From: Marinicella gelatinilytica
GTDB taxonomy: Bacteria > Pseudomonadota > Gammaproteobacteria > Xanthomonadales > Marinicellaceae
DNA length: 64,000 bases
NCBI RefSeq assembly: GCF_026410405.1
Contig: NZ_JAPMLN010000004.1
Location: forward strand, 62,001-126,000
Reading direction: 5' to 3'
Positions 42,726 to 51,730 of the stretch are shown in pieces. A program made the position numbers and the translations under genes. The notes beneath the pieces were generated by a model, which was given only the letters and a program-made list of their open reading frames with translations, did no database searches and had not been told where the DNA came from. How positions within the stretch are numbered: the stretch's first letter is position 1; each line of letters opens with the position of its first letter.

Positions 42726-43023
42726 TCTAAGTTTCACAAGTATTTCCCTTCTCTCACGCTCGTGGAGCCATGCCACTCGACTTGAATCTGCCAAAAATCA
42801 CTTAAAACAGTATTTCTAACATATTAGAAAACTCACCCAACCTTAATCACTGTAAAACAACTGAATTTAGGTGTTTATAGCTCTTAAATTTAACTCAAAA
42901 ACTCGGTTGATGGCTTTCATAAAATGCCTGTCCTTGTATATTTTTTATCAAAATGCAGATAGCTCATCAGGTATATATTATCTCAGCGATTTAGGCTTTG
43001 AGAAAATGTAGTAATATTGCAAT

Positions 43024-43048
43024 AAAAAGCCCCTTTACTGGGGCTTTT
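43024..43048 (-). terminator. Rho-independent terminator after the methyltransferase
   Basis: A perfect 9-bp inverted repeat AAAAGCCCC/GGGGCTTTT with a six-base loop lies 35 bp downstream of the methyltransferase stop (minus strand). A and T runs on both sides make it able to work in both directions. Confidence 0.88.
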
Positions 43049-43082
43049 CTCGAATAAAAGACCCTGTAATGATATATAGTTA

Positions 43083-43835
43083 TTAAGGTTTCTTTAAAAT
43101 CCAGATATACCCTGGTGTCAGCCAATTCAAATAAGAAGCTATAAACTTAGCCACTGATTGCTTAAAGCTACTCGGTCTGATCATATATGAAACTCCAAAC
43201 TTTTCAGGTTCACAAACTAATTTTTTTGTGTATTCGGTAACGCTGTATCTTTTAATCAAACTTTTTAAGCCCCAGTAACTATAATGTTTTTCATAATAAT
43301 ATTTACCACGCCCTAAAGCTCTTAAGTAAATATGTGCAAGGGGTCTTGGAATAACAGACAACATTGGCAAGTTATAGTGTGGCTCATTAAACATTAATCG
43401 ATTACTGGCAGCAAAGTAAACCAAGCCCCCAGGAACCAATACTCTGTATATTTCATTCATCATTTTAGCCGCATCTGGGACATGCTCATAAACTTGAGAA
43501 CAAACAACCACATCAAATTTTTCTGAATCATAAGGCAAATTCATGGCATCACCCAAGTCAAATGACAAATTTTCTTTATTAAAATTAGACTTAGCAAATT
43601 CAATCGCTTTCTCATCAATATCGACACCCGTAACATGTTTAAAGTAACGAGACAAATATTCATCTATAATCCCTGCTGAACCACCCACATTAAGCAATGA
43701 CAGCTCATTAATTTTTGAACCACCAATATAATCCTCAAAAACCCTCACCATAGTATTGGCTTTTCTTTGCCTCAATTCTTTTTCAAACATAGCGCCATCA
43801 TTCTCTGAAAAACCATGCTGGTATCCTCGGCTCAT
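43083..43835 (-). CDS. Class I SAM-dependent methyltransferase
   Basis: The 250-residue protein has the SAM motif LLNVGGSAGIIDEYLS (motif I), the acidic VTGVDIDEKAIEFAK, FDLGDAMNLPYDSEKFDVVVCSQVYEHVPD (in parts) with the motif-II-like CSQVYEHV, and VPGGLVYFAASN. It is of the methyltransferase 11 kind, acting on small molecules or sugars. The C-terminal part has a hydrophobic stretch and a basic tail. By position next to wecE it may methylate a glycan; this is inference. Confidence 0.85.
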   Translation of the reverse strand: MSRGYQHGFSENDGAMFEKELRQRKANTMVRVFEDYIGGSKINELSLLNVGGSAGIIDEYLSRYFKHVTGVDIDEKAIEFAKSNFNKENLSFDLGDAMNLPYDSEKFDVVVCSQVYEHVPDAAKMMNEIYRVLVPGGLVYFAASNRLMFNEPHYNLPMLSVIPRPLAHIYLRALGRGKYYYEKHYSYWGLKSLIKRYSVTEYTKKLVCEPEKFGVSYMIRPSSFKQSVAKFIASYLNWLTPGYIWILKKP

Positions 43836-43932
43836 AAAATAAACTCCTAATTGATAAAAAATTTCTATTTCACTGCATTGTTACGTATATTATTTTAATA
43901 CACATTAAGCTGATTAAGAACAAAATAACCCT

Positions 43933-43938
43933 TATAAT
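43933..43938 (+). promoter_or_regulatory. Possible -10 of the wec operon
   Basis: A perfect TATAAT lies 35 bp upstream of the wecE ATG in the 138-bp divergent gap. No good -35 is seen at the right distance (CTGATT at 43910-43915 is weak), so the call is tentative. Confidence 0.4.
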
Positions 43939-43973
43939 GATATACCTTGCTATTCATATTAGCCTATATGTAA

Positions 43974-45125
43974 ATGATAATAATACCTTTTAACAAGCCT
44001 CCTAAAACAGGTAATGAAATAAAATATGTGACTGAGGCCATTAATAGTGGGCACATTTCTGGTGATGGGAACTTTACTAAGAGATGTCAAACTTGGTTTG
44101 AAGAAAACTTACCGTGCAAAAAAGCTTTATTAACCTCCTCTTGCACCCATTCTTTAGAATGCTCAGCCATATTGTTAGATCTGAAGCCAGGTGATGAAGT
44201 TATCATGCCTTCATACACTTTTGTCTCTACGGCCAATGCCTTTGCACTCAGGGGCGCTCACATTGTATTTGTGGATATCAGACCCGATACCATGAATATA
44301 AATGAAACACTCATTGAAGCTGCAATTACCGAGAGAACAAAAGCAATCGTACCTATTCATTATGCGGGTGTTGCTTGTGAAATGGATGTCATCATGTCTT
44401 TAGCTGAAAAATATAATCTAACTGTAATTGAAGATGCAGCCCAAGGCATGACCAGTACTTATAAAGGCAAAGCTTTAGGCACAATCGGTCACATAGGCAC
44501 GTATAGTTTTCATGAAACTAAAAACTACACAAGTGCCGGTGAAGGTGGGTTATTGATTATTAATGATTCAAAGTATTTTGAACGAGCTGAAATTATTCGA
44601 GAAAAAGGAACCAATCGAAGTCAGTTTTTTAGAGGAATGGTGGATAAGTATTCATGGGTTGATATAGGCAGCAGTTATTTAATGAATGACATCAGTGCTG
44701 CATATCTTTGGTCGCAAATTCGAGATATACAAATCATAAGAAACAATCGCATGAAAACCTGGCTTTTATATCATAAGTTGCTTAAACCTTTAGCTGATAA
44801 AAATCAAATTATTCAACCTACGATACCTGAATCATGTGAACACAACGCTCATATGTACTACATTAAAGTTGAAAACCTGAAAGAACGATCAAACTTAATA
44901 ACTCATTTAAAAGATCAGGGCATACTTTCTGTTTTTCATTATGTGCCACTACACTCTGCTAAAGCAGGAATAGAATATGGCCAATTTCATGATAAAGATA
45001 TTTTCACAACCTTGGAAAGTGAACGTTTACTTCGCCTACCTCTTTATTATGGAATCACTACAAAAGAAGTAGAAGACGTTACTCAAGCCATCTATTCATA
45101 CTTTAAGAAAGCTAATAATGCATGA
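43974..45125 (+). CDS. wecE: dTDP-4-amino-4,6-dideoxygalactose transaminase
   Basis: WecE moves an amino group from glutamate to dTDP-4-keto-6-deoxyglucose. The 383 residues follow the E. coli protein nearly throughout: FNKPPKTGNEI, DEVIMPSYTFVSTANAFALR, VDIRPDTMNINETLIEAAI, HYAGVACEMD, EDAAQGM, the PLP lysine in YSFHETKNYTSAGEGG, and REKGTNRSQFFRG. It is a DegT/DnrJ-type PLP enzyme. It begins an overlapping four-gene run with a flippase-like protein, wecF and an acetyltransferase, for a Fuc4NAc-type sugar. Confidence 0.96.
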   Translation: MIIIPFNKPPKTGNEIKYVTEAINSGHISGDGNFTKRCQTWFEENLPCKKALLTSSCTHSLECSAILLDLKPGDEVIMPSYTFVSTANAFALRGAHIVFVDIRPDTMNINETLIEAAITERTKAIVPIHYAGVACEMDVIMSLAEKYNLTVIEDAAQGMTSTYKGKALGTIGHIGTYSFHETKNYTSAGEGGLLIINDSKYFERAEIIREKGTNRSQFFRGMVDKYSWVDIGSSYLMNDISAAYLWSQIRDIQIIRNNRMKTWLLYHKLLKPLADKNQIIQPTIPESCEHNAHMYYIKVENLKERSNLITHLKDQGILSVFHYVPLHSAKAGIEYGQFHDKDIFTTLESERLLRLPLYYGITTKEVEDVTQAIYSYFKKANNA

Positions 45126-46018
45126 GTAAAATTATAAAGTTTATAGGCCATGCATTAGCTATAGTTTCAATTATATTTTTAATTCAAATATTTATAGAAA
45201 ACTACCACCAACTTGCAGACCTACCTCTCTACTGGTACAGCTACGTTACTGTAATCATTATAATATTACTGGGGTTGACGGGCTTTTTAATTATGTCGTT
45301 TGCTTGGCTTACCCAATTAAAAGAAAATTATCCAGACTTCGGTATATCTGAGGCATTTACAATTCTGGCTGTATCTCAAATTGCCAAATACCTTCCTGGA
45401 AATGTAGGTCATTATGTTGGGCGCTATTATCTTTCAGCCAAGTACATAAAAAAAGCTGATGTTATATATTCATTTTTGATTGAAAACATTATGCTTGTTT
45501 TCGCTTCTACTTTAGTTGGTTCCTTTTATTTATTATACGCAAATATTAATGAATGGGTGGGCAAACAAGAAACCTATATCGCATTAATAATCATTACTTT
45601 GAGTTTGCCTGTTCTTTATTGGGCTAACAAAAAGCTTAAGTTCAAATTAGTTACTTTAAGAACTAATTATTTAATATTATTTAAATTACTGACATTATTC
45701 GTTATTATGACAATACTTGGAGGGTTAAGTATTTATGCTATATTCTATTTGATAACACCACTTGAAATGCTTCCTTTTTGGTTATTAACCTCTGCTTTTT
45801 CTTTCTCATTTTTATTAGGTTTTGTCATACCAGGCGCACCGGGTGGCATCGGCATTCGAGAATATGTATTTACTTTACTACTCACTCCATTTATTGGGCA
45901 GATTATCGCATTACAGGCTATAGTCCTTTTTCGTTTAATAAGCATCATCAGTGACTTAATTCTATTCTTAATTGGGAAATATCTTAGTAAAAGACAAGAA
46001 ACTCTCGACCATGCCTAA
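45122..46018 (+). CDS. LPG-synthase-like membrane protein, possible flippase
   Basis: The 298-residue protein has about eight hydrophobic segments and the motif FVIPGAPGGIGIREYVF, the mark of the 'lysylphosphatidylglycerol synthase TM region' family (UPF0104), with a gap before it of typical length. Family members without the synthase domain are common next to glycan genes and are suspected lipid or oligosaccharide flippases. Here it sits where wzxE would be in a classical wec cluster, between wecE and wecF, with four-base overlap to wecE and 8-base overlap to wecF. Confidence 0.8.
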   Translation: MSKIIKFIGHALAIVSIIFLIQIFIENYHQLADLPLYWYSYVTVIIIILLGLTGFLIMSFAWLTQLKENYPDFGISEAFTILAVSQIAKYLPGNVGHYVGRYYLSAKYIKKADVIYSFLIENIMLVFASTLVGSFYLLYANINEWVGKQETYIALIIITLSLPVLYWANKKLKFKLVTLRTNYLILFKLLTLFVIMTILGGLSIYAIFYLITPLEMLPFWLLTSAFSFSFLLGFVIPGAPGGIGIREYVFTLLLTPFIGQIIALQAIVLFRLISIISDLILFLIGKYLSKRQETLDHA

Positions 46019-47060
46019 AATTTTACATATATTTAATTTTGAAGAAAAATTCTCAAAACCTTTTTTTCAATTTCTCCAGGATAATGACTTTGACCTAAAA
46101 CAGCATCAGCTTTTTCATTACGGAAAATATAATCCAGAATACAAAAAATTTGATATGAAATTTACCTTCGCTCGATATTATTCTGTCATTAAACACATAC
46201 GATTATTAAGTGATATGTTTAAATCCAAACAAATTATTGTACATTCTTTAGCTTCACCTTGGTTATTGCTGTATTTATTCTTATTTCCCAGTCTTACCAA
46301 AAAAGTATATTGGGTAATTTGGGGGAAGGATTTGTATTTTTTTAAACTTTTAAAGAAAAAGCACTTTTATCATCATATATATGAGTACTTTAGAAAAAAA
46401 GTTTTTAAGAACATTAAACACATTGTTACTTATGTCAAAGGTGACTATGAATTAGCAAACAGGTGGTATGGTACAAACGCTAAATACCATGAATGCTTGA
46501 TGTATCCAAGTAACCTTTATAAAAACCATCCAACAATTCAAGATGTAAAAGGTCAATCAATAACGATACAAATTGGCAACTCAGCTGATCCAAGTAATAA
46601 TCATGATGAAATTTTCAGGAAATTAGAACCTTTTAAAGAGGAAGACATACAAATTATTGCTCCACTATCATACGGAAATAAAGAGTATGCAGAAAAGGTA
46701 ATGCAACGTGGGAAATTGATTTTTGGTGACAAATTTACTCCGTTAACTTGTTTTATATCCTTTAATCAGTATTTAAAGATCTTAAATAAAATTGATATAG
46801 CTATATTTGCACATGACCGTCAACAAGCAATGGGAAACATAATAACTTTACTCGGTATGGGGAAATACGTTTATTTAAAAAATAACGTTTCTTCATATAA
46901 ATTGTTTGCTGATATAGGTATCAAGGTGTATGATTTTTACAGCGAATTTACATTTGAACTAAAAGAAGATTTAAAAAACTCCAATCCAATAAAAGTGGCT
47001 GAATACTTTTCATTCTTCAAACTAAAAAAACAATGGAGCTTAATTTTTTACGAGAAATAA
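46011..47060 (+). CDS. wecF: dTDP-Fuc4NAc transferase (WecF-like)
   Basis: The 349-residue protein matches the GT56 family: MPKILHIFNFEEKFSKPF, VHSLASPWLL, the central IQIGNSADPSNNHDEIF and APLSYGNKEYAEKVM, and AIFAHDRQQAMGNIITLLGM. In enterobacteria WecF adds Fuc4NAc to the lipid-linked disaccharide of enterobacterial common antigen. Its start at 46011 overlaps the flippase-like gene end. The acceptor here may differ, since no other classical wec genes are in the window. Confidence 0.9.
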   Translation: MPKILHIFNFEEKFSKPFFQFLQDNDFDLKQHQLFHYGKYNPEYKKFDMKFTFARYYSVIKHIRLLSDMFKSKQIIVHSLASPWLLLYLFLFPSLTKKVYWVIWGKDLYFFKLLKKKHFYHHIYEYFRKKVFKNIKHIVTYVKGDYELANRWYGTNAKYHECLMYPSNLYKNHPTIQDVKGQSITIQIGNSADPSNNHDEIFRKLEPFKEEDIQIIAPLSYGNKEYAEKVMQRGKLIFGDKFTPLTCFISFNQYLKILNKIDIAIFAHDRQQAMGNIITLLGMGKYVYLKNNVSSYKLFADIGIKVYDFYSEFTFELKEDLKNSNPIKVAEYFSFFKLKKQWSLIFYEK

Positions 47061-47061
47061 T

Positions 47062-47625
47062 ATGGCGTATTTTAGTAATAATGAATTGCTGGAAATGGGG
47101 TTCTCATTTATTGGTGAAAATGTTCAAGTAAGCAGGCAATCAAGTATATATAATCCAGAAAACATCATATTAAGTGACAATTGTAGAGTTGATGATTTTT
47201 GCTTGCTCTCAGGAAAAATAATTATTGGTCAATTTGTACACATTACACCTTACTGTCTTCTTGCAGGCGGAACACCTGGCATTACCCTCAATGATTTTAG
47301 CACTCTTGCCTATGGAACATATATTTTCACACAATCCGATGACTATAGTGGCGAAACAATGACTAATTCTCTAATCCCAACAAAATATAAAAATGAGAAA
47401 AAAGAGCCGGTAATTTTAGAGTCACATAGTATTATTGGAGCAAGATCAACTATTCTACCCGGGGTTACTATTGCAGAAGGAACTGCTATTGGAGCCATGT
47501 CCTTGGTACTTAAAAGCACACTACCATGGGGGATTTATGCTGGTATACCAGCTAGAAGAATAAAAGAAAGATCAAAAAGCATGCTAAAAAACCATCAAAA
47601 ATTTATTTCTGAGAATAAATTTTAA
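47062..47625 (+). CDS. Left-handed beta-helix N-acetyltransferase (VioB-like)
   Basis: The 187-residue protein opens MAYFSNNELLEMGFSFIGEN, then hexapeptide repeats (about 30-165: NIILSDNCRVDDFCLLSG, IIIGQFVHI, LEPHSIIG-like turns). The catalytic area contains YIFTQSDDYSGETMTN, and it ends VLKSTLPWGIYAGIPARRIK. This is close to how I remember VioB, the acetyltransferase for dTDP-4-amino-4,6-dideoxyglucose. It would replace WecD (a GNAT enzyme) and acetylate the WecE product. The stop overlaps the convergent GT2 stop by four bases. Confidence 0.82.
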   Translation: MAYFSNNELLEMGFSFIGENVQVSRQSSIYNPENIILSDNCRVDDFCLLSGKIIIGQFVHITPYCLLAGGTPGITLNDFSTLAYGTYIFTQSDDYSGETMTNSLIPTKYKNEKKEPVILESHSIIGARSTILPGVTIAEGTAIGAMSLVLKSTLPWGIYAGIPARRIKERSKSMLKNHQKFISENKF

Positions 47626-48479
47626 TTACGTTTCTGGTAAAACAATGCAGTGATCTGTTCCGAAACAAGTCCTAATAAAAATATCATAATTGATGTGGAA
47701 AGCAGCAAAACACCCATATTGGTAAACCGCCCATCTGTAAAAAAAGTATAAATATAATACAAAAGGCCCGTTAAGAAGAACACCAAACTCGCAGGAAAGA
47801 ATAGTTTCATCGGTGAGTACAAAGTCCCAATCTTAAAGATAATTAAAAAGAACCGTATACCGTCTTTCAGAAGATTGATATGGCTTTTGCCAATCCGTTC
47901 CGGCGCCACAATCGGCTCATAAGCCACACCGTAACCGGCACGAAAAAAAGCCATGGTAATGGTCGTAGGATAAGAGAAACCATTGGGTAAAAGATAAAGA
48001 AACTGCTTAAATTTATTCGCATTAACCACCCGAAAGCCCGAAGTTAAATCAATAATTTTTTGCCCGGTCATATAACTTGCGATTCGATTGTAAAGGCCAT
48101 TACCGAATAAACGGGCTTTTGAAGCCTGCGACTCACTACCACGCGCGCCGACCACCATATCATAGCCTTCGTTATAACGATTGAGTAAGCCTTGAATATC
48201 TTCCGGACGGTGCTGGCCATCGGCATCCATAAAAATAAAGATGTCGCCGGATGATGTTCGTGCGCCTGATTTAATGGCCGCACCATTGCCTCGACTGTAA
48301 GGATGGTTAACAACTTTGACACCAGCATCTTCACAAATCTGCTGAGTATTATCCGTTGAGCCATCATTCACGACAATAATTTCAGCCTCAGGCAAAACTC
48401 CTTTTAGCTGAGGTAGCAGATCAAATAAACTTTTAGCTTCATTCTTGGCTGGAATTATTAGGGATATTTTTTCTGGCAT
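47622..48479 (-). CDS. GT2 glycosyltransferase, dolichol-phosphate-mannose-synthase-like
   Basis: The 285-residue protein opens ISLIIPAKNEAKSLFDLLPQ, has the DxD-like VVNDGSTD and FMDADGQHRPEDI, and DLTSGFRVVN. Two hydrophobic segments at the C-terminus (about 215-275) anchor it. Such enzymes load a sugar onto polyprenyl phosphate for use by GT-C transferases, which suits the GT-C gene just upstream, whose end overlaps this start by 41 bp. Confidence 0.9.
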   Translation of the reverse strand: MPEKISLIIPAKNEAKSLFDLLPQLKGVLPEAEIIVVNDGSTDNTQQICEDAGVKVVNHPYSRGNGAAIKSGARTSSGDIFIFMDADGQHRPEDIQGLLNRYNEGYDMVVGARGSESQASKARLFGNGLYNRIASYMTGQKIIDLTSGFRVVNANKFKQFLYLLPNGFSYPTTITMAFFRAGYGVAYEPIVAPERIGKSHINLLKDGIRFFLIIFKIGTLYSPMKLFFPASLVFFLTGLLYYIYTFFTDGRFTNMGVLLLSTSIMIFLLGLVSEQITALFYQKRN

Positions 48480-50367
48480 TGTTGATTTTTTTATCTATTT
48501 GATTAAGGAAATTAATAGTGCAGTCTTTGAAATTTGCCTGACAATAATTTTTATAATATGTTCCCAATTCTATACCTTTTTCTGTATCGTAATATTTCAA
48601 ATAATCGATTGCCTGTAGCGCTGTTGATTCAAAAACCGGGTCACTATTTAAACTTTTGACTTCAGTAATTATTTTTTTAAATGAGTCTAAAGATTCTTCA
48701 TATTTAGATAGTTGAGCATTTACTGTCGCACTTTGATAGTAATAGAACTTTCTTGCAATAGAAGATAATCTAAATAACTTATTCTTTACAAATGCAGACA
48801 TGTACTTTTCAGCATATTGCTTGCCATATTCCTTATAACAATCTTTTTTAACTAAATTATTTAATAGGTCACGAAAAGCTGTTAAATCATCTTTAACAAA
48901 ATTAATTTTTTTCATGTCACTATATAATTTCTCTAGATCCGATTGATTTAATTTATTAATCTCGCAAAGTAACGAAATTCTGTTTATTCTTAACTGAAGC
49001 TTATTATGGTTTTGTATTCCATACTCAAGCATTTCAAGAGCTTTATCGTATTCACCTTCCCAAGCCAATAAACTCGCTGTGGTATTTGTTGCGCGTGCAG
49101 ACTCCGGAAACTTCATTGCTGTCTCATAATGCAAATTAAAGTTATTACTCCAAATATTGGTACGTAGAAAAGTAAAAAACATAAGAAACAAAATCAATAA
49201 CACCGGTATTGTATAAAATAGCTTTAGACTATTTTTTAAATTCAGCACAATAAGGCTTATAGGTACAAACATAAACATCGCAGGTAAGTAATTTCGATGC
49301 TCGTAGTAAAGCTCTAAGGGTAAATAAGTTGATTCAAGAAGGTGACCAATGAAAAAAAACAGGATGGTGAAACTAATTAAAGGCTGTTTTTTCCTATAAA
49401 TCCATGCCAATGAAATAATTAAACCAATACCCAATACTGAAAATAAAGTTGTTATCGGCTGGAATAAACTTTTTGAAGCCACCACACCATCATTAAAGAC
49501 GCCCTCAGTTAAATAATCAGGTACCCATATATAATATAAATATTTAAATAACACCCTACTTTGTGTCAATAATCGCTCATAGAGATCAAAAGATCGTACA
49601 TCGTAATATGAAGTATGTTGAGGAAATTTATATATTAAAGCGAGAAAAAGTAAAATACTCGGTAGCACAATGAGAATATAGTATATTCGCTTTGATAACG
49701 TTTTACTGATTTGATTTCGTAAAATCAAATACTCAAACAACCAAATTAATAACAGTAATAGCACACCATTTTCTTTACTTAAAGTAGCAAACAGCGTACA
49801 GCCCCATACCCCTAAAACCATTAAGGTTATTGATATAATAGGTTTTTTATGTAAAGTTAAACGACCCTGTAGGTAGAGCAACATCCCAATCAGCGTAAAA
49901 GTCGCCGGTAACATCGCCATCCGTTGTACCACATACATAGTAGTTGAGACAAAAAAGGGATGTGCTGCCCACATCGCACAGGCAATAAATGCCAACCAAT
50001 ATTTATATTTAGCTTTCTCCTCATATAGCCCAAATAACTTCACCATTAAAACAAACAGTAAAACGGTGTTTATCAGGTGAATAATTAAATTAGTAATTTT
50101 AAAGGATCTCACACTGGCAACCGGCCAATCCATGCCATCCAATAAAAAAGTCAATGATGAAATCGGCCTACCAACCGGACCGGATTTCTGTCCAGCTAAA
50201 TACTCTTGTAGTCTGTCTAAACTAAACTGACCATCCATGATTGATAATAGGTGCAAATTATTAAAATCATCAAATATAAATCCACCACTCAACCCTGGAA
50301 GGTATATGATGCCAACAATAATTATCAAAAGTAAACTATATATGGCTGGTTTTAAATTGGTATGCAT
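48439..50367 (-). CDS. GT-C-like membrane protein with TPR tail; candidate pilin glycosyltransferase
   Basis: The 642-residue product has 11-13 hydrophobic segments in the first ~410 residues. The first outer loop contains FIFDDFNNLHLL, an acidic pair as in TMTC/PMT-type GT-C enzymes. The last ~230 residues are soluble and TPR-like (FPESARATNTTASLLAWEGE, YDKALEMLEYGI, SKYEESLDSFKKII). TMTC-like proteins transfer sugars from polyprenyl phosphate to proteins. It lies directly downstream of pilA and upstream of the GT2 gene, so pilin is a good guess for its substrate; no experiment supports this. Confidence 0.7.
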   Translation of the reverse strand: MHTNLKPAIYSLLLIIIVGIIYLPGLSGGFIFDDFNNLHLLSIMDGQFSLDRLQEYLAGQKSGPVGRPISSLTFLLDGMDWPVASVRSFKITNLIIHLINTVLLFVLMVKLFGLYEEKAKYKYWLAFIACAMWAAHPFFVSTTMYVVQRMAMLPATFTLIGMLLYLQGRLTLHKKPIISITLMVLGVWGCTLFATLSKENGVLLLLLIWLFEYLILRNQISKTLSKRIYYILIVLPSILLFLALIYKFPQHTSYYDVRSFDLYERLLTQSRVLFKYLYYIWVPDYLTEGVFNDGVVASKSLFQPITTLFSVLGIGLIISLAWIYRKKQPLISFTILFFFIGHLLESTYLPLELYYEHRNYLPAMFMFVPISLIVLNLKNSLKLFYTIPVLLILFLMFFTFLRTNIWSNNFNLHYETAMKFPESARATNTTASLLAWEGEYDKALEMLEYGIQNHNKLQLRINRISLLCEINKLNQSDLEKLYSDMKKINFVKDDLTAFRDLLNNLVKKDCYKEYGKQYAEKYMSAFVKNKLFRLSSIARKFYYYQSATVNAQLSKYEESLDSFKKIITEVKSLNSDPVFESTALQAIDYLKYYDTEKGIELGTYYKNYCQANFKDCTINFLNQIDKKINNARKNIPNNSSQE

Positions 50368-50390
50368 GATTTTTTATCTGATCTTAAAAT

Positions 50391-50419
50391 AAAAAAGCAC
50401 CACTAAGTGGTGCTTTTTT
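50391..50419 (-). terminator. Rho-independent terminator after pilA
   Basis: A 7-bp stem GCACCAC/GTGGTGC with loop TAA is flanked by A6 and T6, so it works on both strands. It lies 22 bp after the pilA stop and reduces read-through to the GT-C gene. Confidence 0.93.
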
Positions 50420-50441
50420 ATTTATATGTTTTTATGTACAA

Positions 50442-50849
50442 TCATCTGCAAGATGCAGGAACATATTTTGAAGCAATAGATGTAGAGCAATTCCATCGAA
50501 TACTGCCGGAAACATCTGTAGGAACCAATAGTAAGTTATCAGTAACTTCATCAATTCCAGAATAAACTACTGTTATTACGCCATTAGCACCAACAGCAGT
50601 ACTATCTACATTGTTACCATTAGCTGAAGACACTCCTGCTAATGCATTAGTAGTCGGCCAACTACCTGTACTTTGATAATATTCAGTGACAGCAGTCTTA
50701 GAGGCACTGGCTAATGTTAGACCTTCACCAACTTTAGTTCGAATGGTGTAATCTTTATAAGCAGGTAATGCGTAAGCCATTAAGATGGCGATAATCGCGA
50801 TTACGATCATCAGCTCGATTAATGTAAAACCTTGTTGATTCTTTTTCAT
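50442..50849 (-). CDS. pilA: Type IV major pilin
   Basis: The 135-residue prepilin has a short leader MKKNQQG, cleaved after Gly, then the N-methylated [20 protein letters not shown] helix with Glu5. The globular part is short and includes the C-terminal pair of cysteines ([17 protein letters not shown]) that forms the receptor-binding disulfide loop. Ser/Thr-rich segments could carry glycans. It is alone on its transcript (a terminator follows), as expected for the abundant pilin, with glycosylation-like genes beside it. Confidence 0.97.
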   Translation of the reverse strand: MKKNQQGFTLIELMIVIAIIAILMAYALPAYKDYTIRTKVGEGLTLASASKTAVTEYYQSTGSWPTTNALAGVSSANGNNVDSTAVGANGVITVVYSGIDEVTDNLLLVPTDVSGSIRWNCSTSIASKYVPASCR

Positions 50850-51730
50850 GTTATTTACCTCAAATGTGATTAATTAAAAAATCGTCCATGGTGTGTAGAT
50901 TATTCACTTTTGCCTTTTTGCGCAAGTGCCTTGTGATTTTTTTAGTTTAAATACCATCTCAATGTCGACTGGTTCACATTTTTGCCCTTTTTTAAATCTT
51001 GACGCAAATCAAAGTCCGGACAGTGACGTAAATTGTCACTTAAAAGCCATTTTGACGAATTAAACTCGCAACCAAACCAATAAATCCTCATACAACACGC
51101 TTTCAGACAGAAAAACCTAAGCAGAAACACCACGCATACTGCACTAAAACCAACAAAAAATCCTCAATAACCAAATCTCAACCCCAAGAAACCACTCAAA
51201 CCCCACCTCAACAAGCCAATGAAAAAAACAGCCACACAACCCACCGCAACATACATTTTTGGATGTATGTACAATTGACAATTCTTACTCATAAATAGTG
51301 CATTTGCTGGTGTTCCAGCAATCTCTGCATTCCCTACATCCCTGTTAATCGCATATATTGTCTCAAATTGCGACGTCTTCGGACACCGGCCACTTTCTAG
51401 TCCATTTTATCGTGGCACACCTACTTCACTGTAGGCGATCCGGAGACCCACGGTGAAAATCTGTTAATGATTGGCTTTTGTATGCTCACCAACAATAAAA
51501 TTACAAGCTACGATTTTGTTCACTGTGATCACTCGCCTAAAGTGATTTAGTTATGTGGCGTGAGCAGGACGCGGAAGCCACCGCCTAAAGGGCTGTAAGT
51601 GTATCGCGTTAGATTGGTAGCTATTGTTGTACTTTATGACATCCATGTCATCAGCCCCTCGGGTTGCTTCACCTGGTAAAACGACTGTTCTACTGTTTGA
51701 TTAGGCAAATTCTGCCCTTCTTGTGTTTAT
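50850..51730. other. Gene-poor region with a remnant and a G-poor stretch
   Basis: The pilA upstream region lies at about 50850-50950; I could not fit a sigma-54 promoter. A 63-codon minus-strand frame at 50942-51133 has no convincing ribosome site or family. Bases 51150-51250 have almost no G on the plus strand. At 51544-51582 lies a sequence related to 42422-42460. No full gene is supported. Confidence 0.6.

Larger units (their letters stand above)
42291..43023. other. AT-rich gap with small open frames only
   Basis: No full gene is seen between the last toxin and the methyltransferase terminator. The region holds two short frames (42383-42487 and 42546-42725), described separately, and looks like decayed DNA. 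From 42726 to 43023 I see nothing coding. Confidence 0.6.

Noticed and set aside
50850-50950. Sigma-54 promoter for pilA
   Set aside because: AGGCACTTGCGC looks suggestive, but the GG and GC elements are not at the required 10-bp spacing.
50942-51133. 63-codon minus-strand gene upstream of pilA
   Set aside because: There is no ribosome site, signal or family resemblance, and a large share of Cys and aromatic residues looks random.
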